DNA of 64,000 nt. Source: Cudoniella acicularis (taxonomy: Eukaryota; Ascomycota; Leotiomycetes; Helotiales; Helotiaceae). The notes beneath the pieces were generated by a model. It was given only the letters and a program-made list of their open reading frames with translations, was not told where the DNA came from and made no database searches. The DNA is taken from contig JAAMPI010000018.1 of assembly GCA_013054445.1 (NCBI GenBank), positions 33,580 through 97,579 on the forward strand. Direction: 5' to 3'. The position numbers and the translations under genes are program-made. Positions 1-11,955 of the stretch are shown here, one piece after another. Numbering within the stretch: position 1 is the first letter of the stretch; each line of letters starts with the position of its first letter.

Positions 1-2041
1 GAGAGCGTGAGGATGATGAAGAGAGCCAGCCCTCTGCTAAGCGTACCAAAACTGAAGAGGCAGCCGACTCTGTTGCAGATATGTCTATGATTGCCCCCAT
101 TCAGAATGGCCAGCCTGTGGCAAGCGACGTTGCGCGAGTACCCATTACACCTCATGAGACCAAGGAGATTATCAAGATTTTGAAGAGCGCTGCCAGAACG
201 CAGAATGGTAAACACTTCAGAGCCTCCGTTCGAGAGCTGTGGCCCGATCTCTCCGAGACATATTCAAAGCTGGTTCCCCATCAGACCGATCTCAGCACTA
301 TGGAATCGAATTTGAGAATCAATGTGTACCCTAATTTGGATGCATTCAGAGCTGAATGTGAACTTCTTTACCAAAACTCGGTCACATTCAATGGCCCAGA
401 GCACACCATCACAGCCTCTGCCCGAATGGTCCGAGACTCTATCTTAGAAAAAATTTCCAACATACCTCCAGCTCCCATTTCGGCCCCCAAAAAGGAAAAG
501 AAAGCAAAGAGATCGACACCAGCCGCCGAATCTGCTCCACGCGCACCTCCGGCTCGCAGACAATCTAGAGGAGCAGCCACTAACACAGTTCCAAGTGCAG
601 CTGTTACTCAAGCAAGCGCCCCTCAACCTCAATCACAAAACTTCGCTCTTGATCCACAGACTGGTACCCCTTTCATTCGGCGCGATTCGACTAAGACTGA
701 TGGTGGACGCCCAAAGAGAGAGATTCATCCACCCAAAAACAAGGATCTTCCATATTCAATCAAGCCCAAAAGCAAGAAATTTGCCACAGAGCTGAAGTTT
801 TGCGAGGAAGTCTTGGCAGAGTTAAAGAAGCCCAAGCACAATTCTTTCGCCAATCCATTCCTTGAGCCTGTCGACCCTGTCGCCCTCAATATTCCACACT
901 ATTTCACTGTCATCAAGCATCCCATGGACATTTCAACCGTGTCGAGAAAACTCAAAGAAGGCTCATATGGAAATGCTAAGGAATTTGAAAAGGATGTTCG
1001 GCAAATATTTACCAACTGCTACAAGTTTAATCCAGTTGGTAATGCAGTTCGTGAAATGGGGAAGCAATTTGAGAATTTATTCAATACTGAGTGGGAGAAG
1101 CAACAGCAATGGATTGCCGATCATACACCTACCGCTGCCAGCCCATCGAGTCCGCCGGAGTCAGAAGACGAGGAGAGCGAGGAAGAAGACGAACAAGATG
1201 AACCCCCAGTAGCTACGGGCATGACCTCAGCCGCTTTGCGACTCATTGAAGAGCAGAAGAAACTCATCGAACTGATGACCAGCAAGAAGGCTGATGCAGG
1301 CATCATTTCAATGCAACAAGCCATGATTGATGTTGTGCAAGCTCAAGTTGATAAAGAGAAGCAACAGCGAATACCGACCAAGAAGGCAAAGAAACCAAAG
1401 GTCCCGAAGCCCAAGAAAGCCGCTCCTCCGCCAAAGAAAGCAACCTCCAAGAAGTCAAGCAGTAATCGCCAAAATAATCGATTTTTGAGCACTTTGGAAA
1501 AGGAAGTCATCTCGGCCGGTCTTACATCTCTCCCCGATGATGTTGCTACCACAGTTCTGGATATGATCAAGTCGGATCAGCCAAGTGTTGATGCAAGTAA
1601 TTCTGTTGAGCAATACTCGTGCACAGCTAACGATTTCTAGGTTGGCGAAGATGGTACACTTGAGCTTGATATCGATCAAGTTAGCGTTCCTACCCTTTGG
1701 AAGATTCATGGCCTCATCATGGAGTATGCTCCGGAAGTCGACGCCCAGGTTCGAAAACAATTTCAGGAGCGGGAAACTCCACGTGTTCCGGCCAAGCCTG
1801 CAACCAAGAAGAAGAACAAGCCCATGAGCAAGAATGAGCAGGAGCGAAATATTGAAAAGCTCAAGAACAGTCTCGAGTCTTTCGAGAGGCAGGCATCCGG
1901 CTCCCAGGAACCTGTAATGCCAAGTAAGCCAATTTGGTTTTCTTATTAATGATATCCTCAAACTGACGATTTATAGCTGTTGAGCACCATGAGCAAGTAG
2001 ACTCTAGTGGGGACGAGAGTTCAGATTCCGAAGAGGAGTGA
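1..2041 (+). CDS. BDF1: BET-family bromodomain protein (Bdf1-like), 5'-truncated by window edge
   Basis: Chromatin reader that binds acetylated histone tails and helps recruit TFIID and remodellers in the nucleus. The frame is open from base 3, so the N-terminus lies upstream of the window. A divergent first bromodomain is encoded at about 130-460. A canonical second bromodomain at about 800-1105 has the ZA-loop motif IKHPMDISTVSRKL and the acetyl-lysine-binding Asn in CYKFNP. An acidic Ser/Glu tract, a Lys/Pro-rich linker and an extraterminal (NET) domain follow, the last split by an intron. The first intron ends at TAG 1640 (donor about 1587) or runs 1597-1650; both keep frame. The second is 1924-1976 (GTAAGC...TTATAG). 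The last exon encodes an acidic tail ending SSDSEEE, stop 2039-2041. The tandem bromodomain plus NET layout makes the family call strong; the exact first-intron boundaries are uncertain. Confidence 0.88.
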
Positions 2042-3538
2042 GCTCATGCTTTGATTACAAAATGCAGCCTCGAACCGACTATTTCCCTCGAAACTTCCGT
2101 TCCGTTCAAACTGAACCTCACGACCATTCCAACTGTAACATATACCCTCATACCAAATCCACAAAACCGATGTACATTACTCTACACCCCTCCCTTCGTC
2201 ATGCTTTCTTCGACAGGCAGCTGGCAGCTCAGATGACGCGGACGAGTTTTTGAACCCGAGCGTGATAGATTTGCAGACCCCTGAACTGCCTACCACACAG
2301 TAGCAGTGATGAAGCAAATTTCTTCTTTTTGTTTATGAGACGAGAATGCAAAGCCCTTGATGAGATGAATGAGCCCAATGGTATTTTGCTCATGCGTCCA
2401 ACCTAAGTGCTGCCTCCTTGCACTGCATTTAGGGAGAATTGGGAAATGAAAAAGCACCTTGTGTAAGATAGAGCAAAGTGGTGGAAGCATTTGCAAAGAT
2501 GCAATAAGCAACCATGAAAAAAGTTGCTGTGAAAGCTGCGGACAAAAGCGCTGATAGCCTGCAGCATGCAGTAACATGAATTAAAAATAGTAATTATCAA
2601 TAATACCGTATGGCTTGTTTGATCGTGAATCCACAAATGCCTGAGATTCGAACTCAGTTTGGAGGAACAAAATTCCCGAAGCATGAGTGTGCAAATTAAA
2701 TTCCTTTCGAAGGGCAACGTACGTCCATTATCTAAATTAAGGCCCTAGATTTGACGATTTTATTGTCCTGGTTGCTTGCTTTCTCCTTTCAAAAACACTT
2801 TTAGTCTTGCCGCCAGTCACTTTTGATATTTCCAATTTCCCTGCATAAACTCTCTAGCAAATAGAGTTAGCAGTAGGTACCGTTGCCCTCAAGTGGCACA
2901 TCAGCTGATATGAAGTTGCTAGATGAATAAATACCGCTGAAATCTCTTTGATTCTGTGTTAATGTTTTGCTAAGTGGCAATTCTGAGCAAGAAAACGTCG
3001 GTCGAGTCGATTCAAGTAAATAGAGCGAGCTACAGACATAGTTATGCTGAGGTAGTGTTCATGGTCCAGAGGAATGCATGCTATATTTTTGTGGCAGAGA
3101 GTCAAAGGGTACTTGTACAAAGTCTCACAATTGTTCGTTCGCTCTCCCTCAATCTTGGTCGACTCTTCGATCGTTCAGCGACCCGTGTCATTTTCTATTC
3201 TCCCACAGCACTTCAAGGAATAACCACGATGATGAGCCGTGCATAATTCGCTGGCAAAGTCACGTAATCCTACATTTCACAAGTTGGTACATACTCAAGT
3301 TGGCTGTGGGTTGTGTGTGTTTTTGTATTTTGCAATTCATTTCGCTCTTTGAGGTCTTGAAGTCACACAAAGTCCTCAAAAGCTTTCCGGCCAAATTCCG
3401 ATCCCCAGAAAACAGATCCATTTTCCTCATGCAAGTATGCCAATACCTTTTACGATATCTGGCGCGCAAATTTAATGGTTGGGGGCTGAACATCAAGTCC
3501 TATCAGCGGAAACACACTCCCAAGAGTAAGTCCACGAT
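2042..3538. other. Intergenic spacer, convergent gene ends
   Basis: About 1.5 kb between the 3' ends of the bromodomain gene and the phosphoesterase gene. It is AT-rich, with only short overlapping open frames and no domain I recognise. It should hold both 3' UTRs. Confidence 0.5.
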
Positions 3539-6007
3539 CTACTTCTTATCAGAGTACCCAACACCATTACCAACTGGACAGTTGGGGACATTAGCCTGCC
3601 AGTACTTCTGCGCATATAACGGCAAATAGGTCTCAGTCGTAAAGTCAGGCGGCATATGATAGCTCACATCTGCTGATGTGTACGATCCTCCAAGACTGTT
3701 CAAGATAGCGACGACCGAGTCTGCCAAGTAATCAACAAACACGACATCCACAGTGGCTAGTTCACCATGGGTAGGAAACGAAGCGTTTGCGGCAACGCAG
3801 TTTAGCTGGGGATAGGATGGAATCTTGGAGTGACGAGTATCGTCACCATCGTTGCCCCAATCGTCGCTTATGACATACCCAGGAGTGACGACTGTCTGGC
3901 GGCGAGTGATACCGCTGCGTTAAAGCTCTTTTTTTAAAATCTCCTTTAATATCACCCTTGAGCTCTCCGGCTTGGCTGGTAACGAGAGATATGGTGGGAT
4001 CTACACAGGAGCCCTTGGTTTGGGGTAGCGGGCCAAACCGAGATGCTTCGGAGGCTTGTTCGGCAGTGAAGAAGGCACTATTAAGACCATCGAGAATGGG
4101 ATCGTAGGGCACATTCAGGATGAATAGGAAGTTGTCAGTGTAGGGACTAACAATGAAGGAGTCGTCGTAAGTGAACGGGCCTTTAACGAGATCAAAGCGG
4201 ATACTACCAGTGCTGATAATGACAGACCGTGGGATTGTAGATCGAGATGGGTTGACTACGATCGCCGCCAAAGAGATCTGGAGAAGGCTTGCAATGTTGC
4301 CAGGTATGTCCCAGGGAAAACAGGATTGGCAGTATGTTATAGGAGCACAACCATAGAGCATACTGAGGTTTAGAGCTTTTTGATCGTCAGTAATATCGCC
4401 AGTAACTCCAAGTCCTTTCCGCGTGTCGAAGGTTTTAGCTTGAGAATTGGTGGCATGATACTCCAATGTTTTTCTGTTCCAGTCCATGTAGCGGCGGGAG
4501 TAGACCAGGTTTGATTTCGACGTGCTTGTGGCCTTTCTGTTAAGATTTGGGACTCCACGAGGTTTCACTTCGCCGGTATACGTTTTTGACTTAATACCGG
4601 ACATTAAAAGCCATCCAAGGGTTTCACAGTAACGTCCTAAATAAAGTTAAGCAACCATAATCCCGTGTATATTACATATTAAGATGCACTGACCAGACTC
4701 AATACCAGTGCTCGTATCACTGTAGACTTGAAAGTCTCTAATGTGGGTGTGGGCACTAAATATTTGAATGGGAATCGTTGGCCTCATTGCTCTGATGGTG
4801 TCATGCACGAAACCAAAGGTGCTGGTTGGATCAGAGCGCCGAACGGGGTTGTGGCCAACCATAAGGAACAAATCAATAGGCTTCTTGTAGTAAACAGCAT
4901 CAATGAGACATTGCTGCTTGATCACATCGGCTGCTTTAGTGACCTTCGAGATGTTGGAGCTACCCCCGAAGTCGAAAAGAACACCGAAGGCCATGATACG
5001 GAGGCCTAAATAATTATTTCAAATATATTCACCAATATCCTAGAAGATAATGACTAACCCTGGGGCGTAGTGAAATAGCGATATTGTTTTCCAATATACT
5101 CGAAGCTTCCTGTAGTTGGGTTGATGATTTGAACATTGCTTGTGAGGTATTTGTCACCCCAAACTCGGCTGAAATAGTAAAAGCTACAGCAGCATATCAG
5201 CAAACCAACACGACAGACGACGCCAGATGACGCGGCAGACTTACCGCTCGTAAGCAATCTCGCTTACATATAGCTCATGATTGCCTATTCCCGGCGTTAG
5301 GTTCAATATCTTGCTCGCAGGTTGTTTGCTTACCGATCGTCAACAAATCATAGTTAACTTCATTGAAGATTAAATTTGTATCGACTCTGTTGGGTGAAGT
5401 AGCATCACTTAATCCGGTCTCATCGGGAAGATCACCTGCAAAGGAGTCAGCATTCGGTCAACGTGTAGGCCAGCAGTCGAAGTCAAGTCGGAAAATGAGA
5501 TCCAAGAAAGTTTGTTATTGTGCATTCTGGACCATATGTTTTGAGAAGGACACAAAATCTCCCCTACGAGCAAATAAGTATGGATTCTGAGGAGATGTTT
5601 CAGGAGTTTGAGAAGCCGAACGCTCTCAAGATATGCGTTAAGAGATCGCCTCCCCAAAAGAACTCGAAATGAAGGGCAGAATATACACCACCAATCAGCA
5701 CTAAAATTCCGTTCCTTGAGATGACCTTCAAGCCATCCATGAGTGTCGGTCTGAAAAGTTAGCTAGTACTCATGGAGAGTTGAGGGTAATCGTCCAGCCA
5801 TGAGATACCAGAACATACAGTGTGCAAAACGTTCAATTGACCCCATTCCAAGGGTGCCTTGGGTCTAGTGAGAGCATTCTCAGCCTCTAGTTGCATACGA
5901 CGCGCAAGGCGTTCATGGACAACCTCATCAGTAAGCCCATAGCAGGAATCGCAAGCAGTAACTGAGCCAATAGCGGCAGCCAGGCTGCAAAGAGCTGAGA
6001 ATCTCAT
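3539..6007 (-). CDS. Secreted calcineurin-like phosphoesterase (5'-nucleotidase/UshA type), apparently disrupted
   Basis: Metallophosphoesterase of the fungal secreted or vacuolar 5'-nucleotidase-like group. The start at 6007 gives a signal peptide, MRFSALCSLAAAIGSVTAC. Metal-site motifs appear in order: TDTHGWLEGH (about 5712-5745), GNHELYV (about 5262-5285, across an intron) and GHTH-like SAHTHIRD (about 4740). The 5'-nucleotidase C-terminal-like part includes GPFTYDDSFIVSPYTD. At least six introns with good consensus ends can be placed, for example GTAAGC...AATAG before GNHE and GTTAGT...TTTAG before LRIMAFG. Two places do not read through. Around 5465-5515 the frame from GDFVSFSKHM to GDLPDETG contains TAA and TGA, and the usual VDLLLVDTGD strand is not recognisable. 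Near 3915-3925, beside a T7 run, the frame must shift to reach ITRRQTVVTPGYV. It may be a decaying gene, or sequence errors may be present. The family call is firm; integrity is doubtful. Confidence 0.72.
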
Positions 6008-7968
6008 CCTCGTCTTTCTGTACGAGGAAGTCCGTCCGTCCAGGGAGATATTGACCAAGCTGGGAGGTTGAACTTTGTGGCCCTCAATGTGCTTTTAAAT
6101 ATGGCCAACGCTCTCGCACAGCCGGTCTCGCTCGCATTTAGATGCACCACCAATTATGCAGCGCGTTTTCAAGACCAAGTCTGGACTTGTCTCATCAATC
6201 GAATTTCGTGGGCAAAGACATGAACTCATGTTTTTCCACGTTTGTGCCTGGAGGCGGTGACAGCTCGGTTATTGGATTTGGCTCTGAGGGGAAGTCCAAG
6301 ATATAGTACGAGTTCGTACTCAGCTGGGCCACTCCTGCCGTTTGCGTATGTTTCTCCACTCGTGAGTCTACCTTAGGTGTTACTCGGCTAGATTTTTGCT
6401 GAGGACCGTACGCCGTATTCATCCTGTCTAGGTAGTGTTAAGAATACATCACAGGAGCAAAATCACTTACCTCTATTCAACGAAATGTTACGAAGGGGCG
6501 CTTCTAATACGAAAAGAGACTAATTAATACAATATTTGTGGGTTGCTATCCTACTGTGAGTACCTTAAATCGCCTTTAATGATTTTCACGGCTCTTATGA
6601 AAAACCGGGTAGTGCACAAAGACAAACTTGTCACATTAATCTTGCTATTTCTAAGCTTCCTGTCGACCCTATGGACTTTGTTTGAGGGCAAAAGTCTTGG
6701 CTTGATCGTCCTTTCGAGACATGTATTAGATGGAAGCAACCCCTCTGAAATACTTCAAGAGTTGTCTCAAAGTCGTGGCCCCAACCACCCTATGTGGTTT
6801 TTGGACTATTCTCACTCTTCTCCATATTGTATCTAGGTTGGTGTTTGTCTTGTAAAATTCTCTCCATTATTCAACTTCGGTGCCACTTTGAAAGATGATA
6901 GTAACAAGCGGTTGTCATACTCTTCACGCCTTTTTCACTATTCCCCATTAATCCCAGAATATGACGGCCTCCCAGATCCATTAATCGCCTAACCACGCAA
7001 CATCACACATTCCAATCTACCTGCATCTTGCACGATTGAATTCCTCGGTGCTTGTAGCGACAGGTTTCTCGGTCACACCTGTCTTGAAATTAATCAAAGA
7101 TCTCACTTGGGCTTACCAAAGACATGTCTCTCTCACACTCGTGTTCCATGGCCGCGCAGATGATTAATGGAATCTGAGGCCGGCCCTCCCTGGAAATGGA
7201 CAGTGCTCTGTTAACCCTGGGGCCCAATGTTGAGATCACATGTGGAGCTCACAACTGGATTATCAATGACCTTAATAAATAACAGATTGGCTAGCATCTC
7301 GTCAAAAGAAATGGACCCATTCCTTACCTGGATACTCTTGTCCACATGCCTCTGCCTCAAGCTTGCTTGAGAAGAAGTTGCAAGTTGAAGTACCACGTGA
7401 CTTTGCGAAAAAACACATCAAAAATTGAAAAACTTCCAATTGAGCTAGGGAGAAATGCTTGATTACATCAATTAGTATAAGACTCTTCCAGGTATTGGCT
7501 AGATTTAAGTAAAATTCTCGTTATTAGTTATTTGCTGTTTTGAAATGTTTTCGCCCAGTCACTAAGCATGGGGAGTTATTACGAATCTCCCTAGAAGGTT
7601 GGATAATACTTCGAAGAAAATCACATCACAAATTCAAACAATAATTAGGTGACAGTTTTATAAATATCCATTCTGCTAATCTACTCAAACATACTAATAT
7701 TCCCGCACTCCGCACCAAGATAAGTTTAGTGCAGTGCCTCTCCAGAAATGGATATCTCCGCTGCCGAAAAGTACTTCCTTCGAAGCAGCTACCTCTAACT
7801 CAATCCCATCCCTTCAATGGAAAAGAAAATTCGCAGTTGAATGAGCGTCTAAAAACAAAGTTCTTCCATGGCTAAAGAGCCGACCGCCAACTCCGTGTCC
7901 CCGTCTAGTAGGTATCGTAAATCCATATTAACACATTAAAAATTGAGAACTAGCCAGTAGCCCCCTTT
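6008..7968. other. Intergenic spacer, about 2 kb
   Basis: AT-rich spacer with the promoter of the phosphoesterase gene on one side and the 3' end of PRM1 on the other. A 75-codon minus-strand frame at 6195-6422 is preceded by an intron-like GTAAGT...CTAG stretch. It matches nothing I know, so I do not call it a gene. Confidence 0.4.
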
Positions 7969-10173
7969 CTACCATCGTGATTTCTCATCTAGATAACCGT
8001 AACTGCTCGCTCTCTCATGACCAGGCTTAAATTCCACGCTTCTGTGTTGTTCCACGGACCCAAGTCTCTCTTCATCCTCCAATCCGCTTGCTTCCCATGA
8101 CATATCCTCGACGCTCTTTTCTTGGTGCAACGAGCTCACTGGGCCGCCAAAGTCTGGGAATGTGGCGACGTTGTTCCGGTTCGGGCTTCGGGGTGAAAGC
8201 GCACCTCTATTGTCACCAGTAAAGGCAGGTCCACCTTCGGCTCGGGTCTTGTCGTGCTTGAACGACACGTAGATGACTCGGATGAGGCCGATGAACATAT
8301 TGATAAAGAAGACAGCAACAACGCAGGCGGATATGATGGCTTCGGTTTTGATGCTATCCATCAACTTAGCTGCAACCTTCTCGACAGCGTTAGTGACGTC
8401 GTCCCCGGCTGTGCTTCCAGGGCTGGAGAGAAAACTTTCAGCTGTGGATGAATTGGTGAGACTGATGGCTGCACCCAGTGAGAACACATCAGATCGGAAC
8501 TCTGGGAGGTCGACGTGAGCATGATCTTGAACCCAGGTCAGGCCTTTCTCGATACCTGCAATCTTAAGTTCAACAAGACAGTTCATGACTCCCTGGATTG
8601 GTGCGTAAAGGATGGTACCACCGAATGTGTTGTTCAACTCGGTGTTCATCTCATCGACGAATGTGTTAAGTGTGTTATTAACGGCCGTCGTGGATGTGTT
8701 GACCCAACCGAATACGTCCTCGTTGACCTTGATGTTGGTGCTGTTGATGACACGGTTTGCTCCGAGGGCCCATGACTCGGAAGAATTGTTGATTGCATCC
8801 ACTACTTTATCGGCAAATCCCTCAACCTCCTGTGCAATTACTGGCACTTCTCTCTCTAGAGTCCTTAGGACGAGGTATTGACAGAGGCAGTTGGCCAGGC
8901 CAGCCATCCCAAGCGCCAATACGACCAAGGCAGGAAGCGTGGTAGAGTAAGCGACGAACCAACGGAACAGAGTTTTGCGCTTTTGGTTCTTGATTCTCGA
9001 GGCTACCATTATACCTGCGTTTGCAGTAACTGGCCGGGACGCAATGTAGACAACATCTATGGGATCGAGAGCATTCTTCTGAACTGATCTCGCTCGCAAT
9101 TGCAGTTTACGCCAGCGCCAGATTTCCAACCAGCCCATGGGAATGCATACGAGGATGGCGGCGAGTAGGGCAACAATGATGAAGATTGTCCGGGCAGTGC
9201 TGATAACTTTAACCAGACCTCCAAAGAAGTCATTGATATCTGAGTTGTTCGAGCAGAAAGTCAAGGCCTTCTTCTCAGGAACGGGAAAGACTGACTTGTC
9301 GAAGGTATAGTTGGACATAGACTCGTTGATCAGCTGCTTGATTTCGTCGAAAGGGATTGAAACGACATTTCTGGTGAAGTTCTGGACATCGGCAAAGGTG
9401 GGGATGGAATTGTTGAGCTTGGTGAGGTCAGCATCCATCGTCGTGGGGTCAATCTGGATGTCGTTCAAGCTAGCGAGCTTATCCGTGATGTTGATTTGTG
9501 GCGGGGTTTTGGATCCTCCCAACAAGCCGGTAGGGATACTTAGAGCGCCCAAGAAGGTGTTGAGATCATTCTGGAAGCTTGTTACATCGGTGGAGATGTC
9601 GCCGGTGATGGTGCTGATGGATGCGTTCATGGCACTTCCAACTTTCTCGATCATGTCAATGGCAACATGTAAGCTTCCAGAGACGGCGAGAGTGATCAAG
9701 CACACGTAGGTTGATGTGTACATATTTATGAGGAAGAGGATGATCTCCTCCAAACTAGTGAGGGTGAGTGTAAGCATATCCATCAGTCCGCCGACAGCCT
9801 TGGTGATGCCATCAGCAGCCATAGCATTGACACCATCGGCGAGGTAGTGTGGCATTGACGCCATAGCGCTACCGACATTCTCAACAGTGGTACATGCCGA
9901 TAATGCCTCTTCTTTGGCGCTTGCGATATCTTGGTTGACGCCTTTGATGGCAAGCAGGACCCGAACGATGATCAAGAGAAGAAGGATCGTCCATCGGTTG
10001 ATCCACGTTTGGGATAGTCGTGCTCGAAGGCCGAGGTATGGCGTGTATATTGGAAGCGTATTAGGTGGAGCCGGCTCGTTTGATTGATAATTCTGCATCT
10101 CATAACTGCCGGCGTTGAGGGAGGGCGGTACGGTTGGGTAGCTTGGGGGTTCTTGATTCCTTGCGGAGGACAT
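7969..10173 (-). CDS. PRM1: Plasma membrane fusion protein Prm1
   Basis: Multi-pass plasma-membrane protein needed for efficient bilayer fusion during mating, and during hyphal or conidial fusion in filamentous fungi. It is intronless, 734 residues from the ATG at 10173. An in-frame ATG at 10221 would add 16 residues, but the protein then matches the family only from MSSARNQEPPSYP. It has a proline-rich cytosolic N-terminus and a first membrane segment in WTILLLLIIVRVLLAI. Further hydrophobic segments lie near residues 145-180 and 325-360, in the middle (ALVVLALGMAGLANCLC) and near residue 620 (ACVVAVFFINMFIGLI). Long, Asn-glycosylation-rich extracellular loops lie between them. The C-terminal tail is hydrophilic and Ser/Glu-rich. 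Domain order and length fit Prm1. Confidence 0.87.
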   Translation of the reverse strand: MSSARNQEPPSYPTVPPSLNAGSYEMQNYQSNEPAPPNTLPIYTPYLGLRARLSQTWINRWTILLLLIIVRVLLAIKGVNQDIASAKEEALSACTTVENVGSAMASMPHYLADGVNAMAADGITKAVGGLMDMLTLTLTSLEEIILFLINMYTSTYVCLITLAVSGSLHVAIDMIEKVGSAMNASISTITGDISTDVTSFQNDLNTFLGALSIPTGLLGGSKTPPQINITDKLASLNDIQIDPTTMDADLTKLNNSIPTFADVQNFTRNVVSIPFDEIKQLINESMSNYTFDKSVFPVPEKKALTFCSNNSDINDFFGGLVKVISTARTIFIIVALLAAILVCIPMGWLEIWRWRKLQLRARSVQKNALDPIDVVYIASRPVTANAGIMVASRIKNQKRKTLFRWFVAYSTTLPALVVLALGMAGLANCLCQYLVLRTLEREVPVIAQEVEGFADKVVDAINNSSESWALGANRVINSTNIKVNEDVFGWVNTSTTAVNNTLNTFVDEMNTELNNTFGGTILYAPIQGVMNCLVELKIAGIEKGLTWVQDHAHVDLPEFRSDVFSLGAAISLTNSSTAESFLSSPGSTAGDDVTNAVEKVAAKLMDSIKTEAIISACVVAVFFINMFIGLIRVIYVSFKHDKTRAEGGPAFTGDNRGALSPRSPNRNNVATFPDFGGPVSSLHQEKSVEDMSWEASGLEDEERLGSVEQHRSVEFKPGHERASSYGYLDEKSRW

Positions 10174-11955
10174 ATTTGTATGTGATGTGAAAAAATGTCT
10201 AATTCCAGCCAGCGGAGACATTCAGCATATGTATCTTTCTTCGCTCGTCTTGTTTTGCAAGGCGAGGTCGTGGTGAAAATGAGATGTTGAAGAGAAAATT
10301 AATTTCGTATGATGGCTTGCATGAAGAATTGCGGTTGTGGAGGATGAATAAAAATTAACCACAATCGTATGAATAAAAGCGATAGTATTGTTTGTTGTTA
10401 TTGAAAAGAGCAGTATTATGTAGAAAGACAATAGGAAAGGTATGAATGAATATGAAGGCAAAACAGTGAATGAATCACGAGAAACGGGGCAGCGTACAGT
10501 TTTAAACAGACTCGAGGACTCGACCACGTATCTCGAACAGGCCGCCAAAATTGCGAAACTGAAAAAAGGCTTTGTTTCCAAATCAAAGGACCTGGTCACG
10601 CGCTTGTTCTCGATATTTTGGTGTTGACTCGATTTCCTTTGTCGACGCAGGCGCACTCCAAAAATAGCCGCTTTGTCAATGAGGCCTCACAGCCAGTCGT
10701 CTGCTGCAGCGATACAACCGTGAAATCCAAAGAGGCGGCTCAAGTCGACGACAATAGCCTTTGTGCCGAGTGAATAATCGATGGTACGATTGCGCGGTAA
10801 TGTTTGTGGGAATGCTCCGTTAACTTGACTTGCAATGGTGCTGATATGATAGTGTTGGCGATGGACGATGGACAATGCTGCAATCATATACCAATACCAG
10901 CGAGCTTTTCTGCAAGGGGACACCAATGCGGAGCGATGCGATACTTTGATGGTGCCCATCTGCGAAAAGAAGTCGCCTCCCGGCGACGAGGGTAACTTCC
11001 CTTTATTCGTTCTCGGAGCACAAAGACCATTGTGGTGTGGGCAGCAAGTTGGCAGCCGTATCCAAGTTCTCAACGACGCCTCTTGTGATTCCTTGATGGC
11101 AGACGACCTCCGATGCATCTTGACGCCATTGCCAGTGGCTGTGCGAGCAAAGCGACCTGGTATTTGCTACTGCGGAGGTCATGGAGACACGTTTTCTGGA
11201 GGCAGGTACAGCACAATTGAGGAAGAACGATATTGAAACCAAGATGTGAGGTTGAGTGAAGCATGACCCCTAGACCCCACATCGGCGTCCACCAATAGCA
11301 GCCCCTCAGCACCCCCTCGCTTAATACAGGGTCCTGCCAAAACATGTATTAATCCTCGTCCCCTGTGCAAGATCTCCAACTCTTCTGCTGAACGCAGGTT
11401 TTCTGAAGACGATCCCCGACAAAGAACTGAAAAACTTCGTGGCGACTTGCAAGTGACTCATTTTCGGGTTCCGCCGGGCCACAGGACCGTTGATCATTTC
11501 ACGATTCATTCATCGCCAGCGAATCGATTTCATGTTTCAATCATTTGTGTCGCTTCGCCGTGATTCGTCACCCGAGTTTAAACTCTTCGTCTGTAAGCGC
11601 TTTGCCTCTGGGCTGCATAACGCTGACCAGATCTACTCACGATTTCAAGCAGCGCGTTAGAACTTAGAAACAACCGAGAACCTGTGGCTTTAAGCGCCAG
11701 TCGCGAGGAGGAGGTCATGTTGAGACTTGAGTCGCATACAGGAAACGTGTAACTACCCCAGGTCTCCTTAGCAAGTCCGATATACGGCCTTTCTAGACCA
11801 ACGAGAAAGGGCCCCTTCTACCACCCTTGAACCGCCCGCGCTGCCAAAGAGTCCATTCACGCTTTTGTTAGTCATGGAGACATTAACTGGCATACTCGGA
11901 CGTCTATTCAAAGATGATGGTACACGAGATATTCGCAACCTGACATCTTCATCCC
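10174..11955. other. Intergenic spacer, about 1.8 kb
   Basis: Upstream region of PRM1 and 3' region of the ARMH3-type gene. Several open frames of 60-144 codons occur on both strands at 10222-11345, overlapping and mutually exclusive. None has a recognisable domain or intron pattern, so I see no supportable gene. Confidence 0.4.

Noticed and set aside
2600..2720. Possible tRNA on the minus strand: CTGAG-TTCGAAT-CTCAG forms a perfect T-arm at 2641-2657
   Set aside because: No matching acceptor stem, D-arm or A-box at the right distance upstream; probably chance.
3078..3629. 183-codon plus-strand frame
   Set aside because: Overlaps the 3' end of the phosphoesterase gene antisense, and has no domain or intron pattern.
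10222..10656. 144-codon frame just upstream of PRM1
   Set aside because: Does not begin a recognisable protein; more likely PRM1 leader or promoter.
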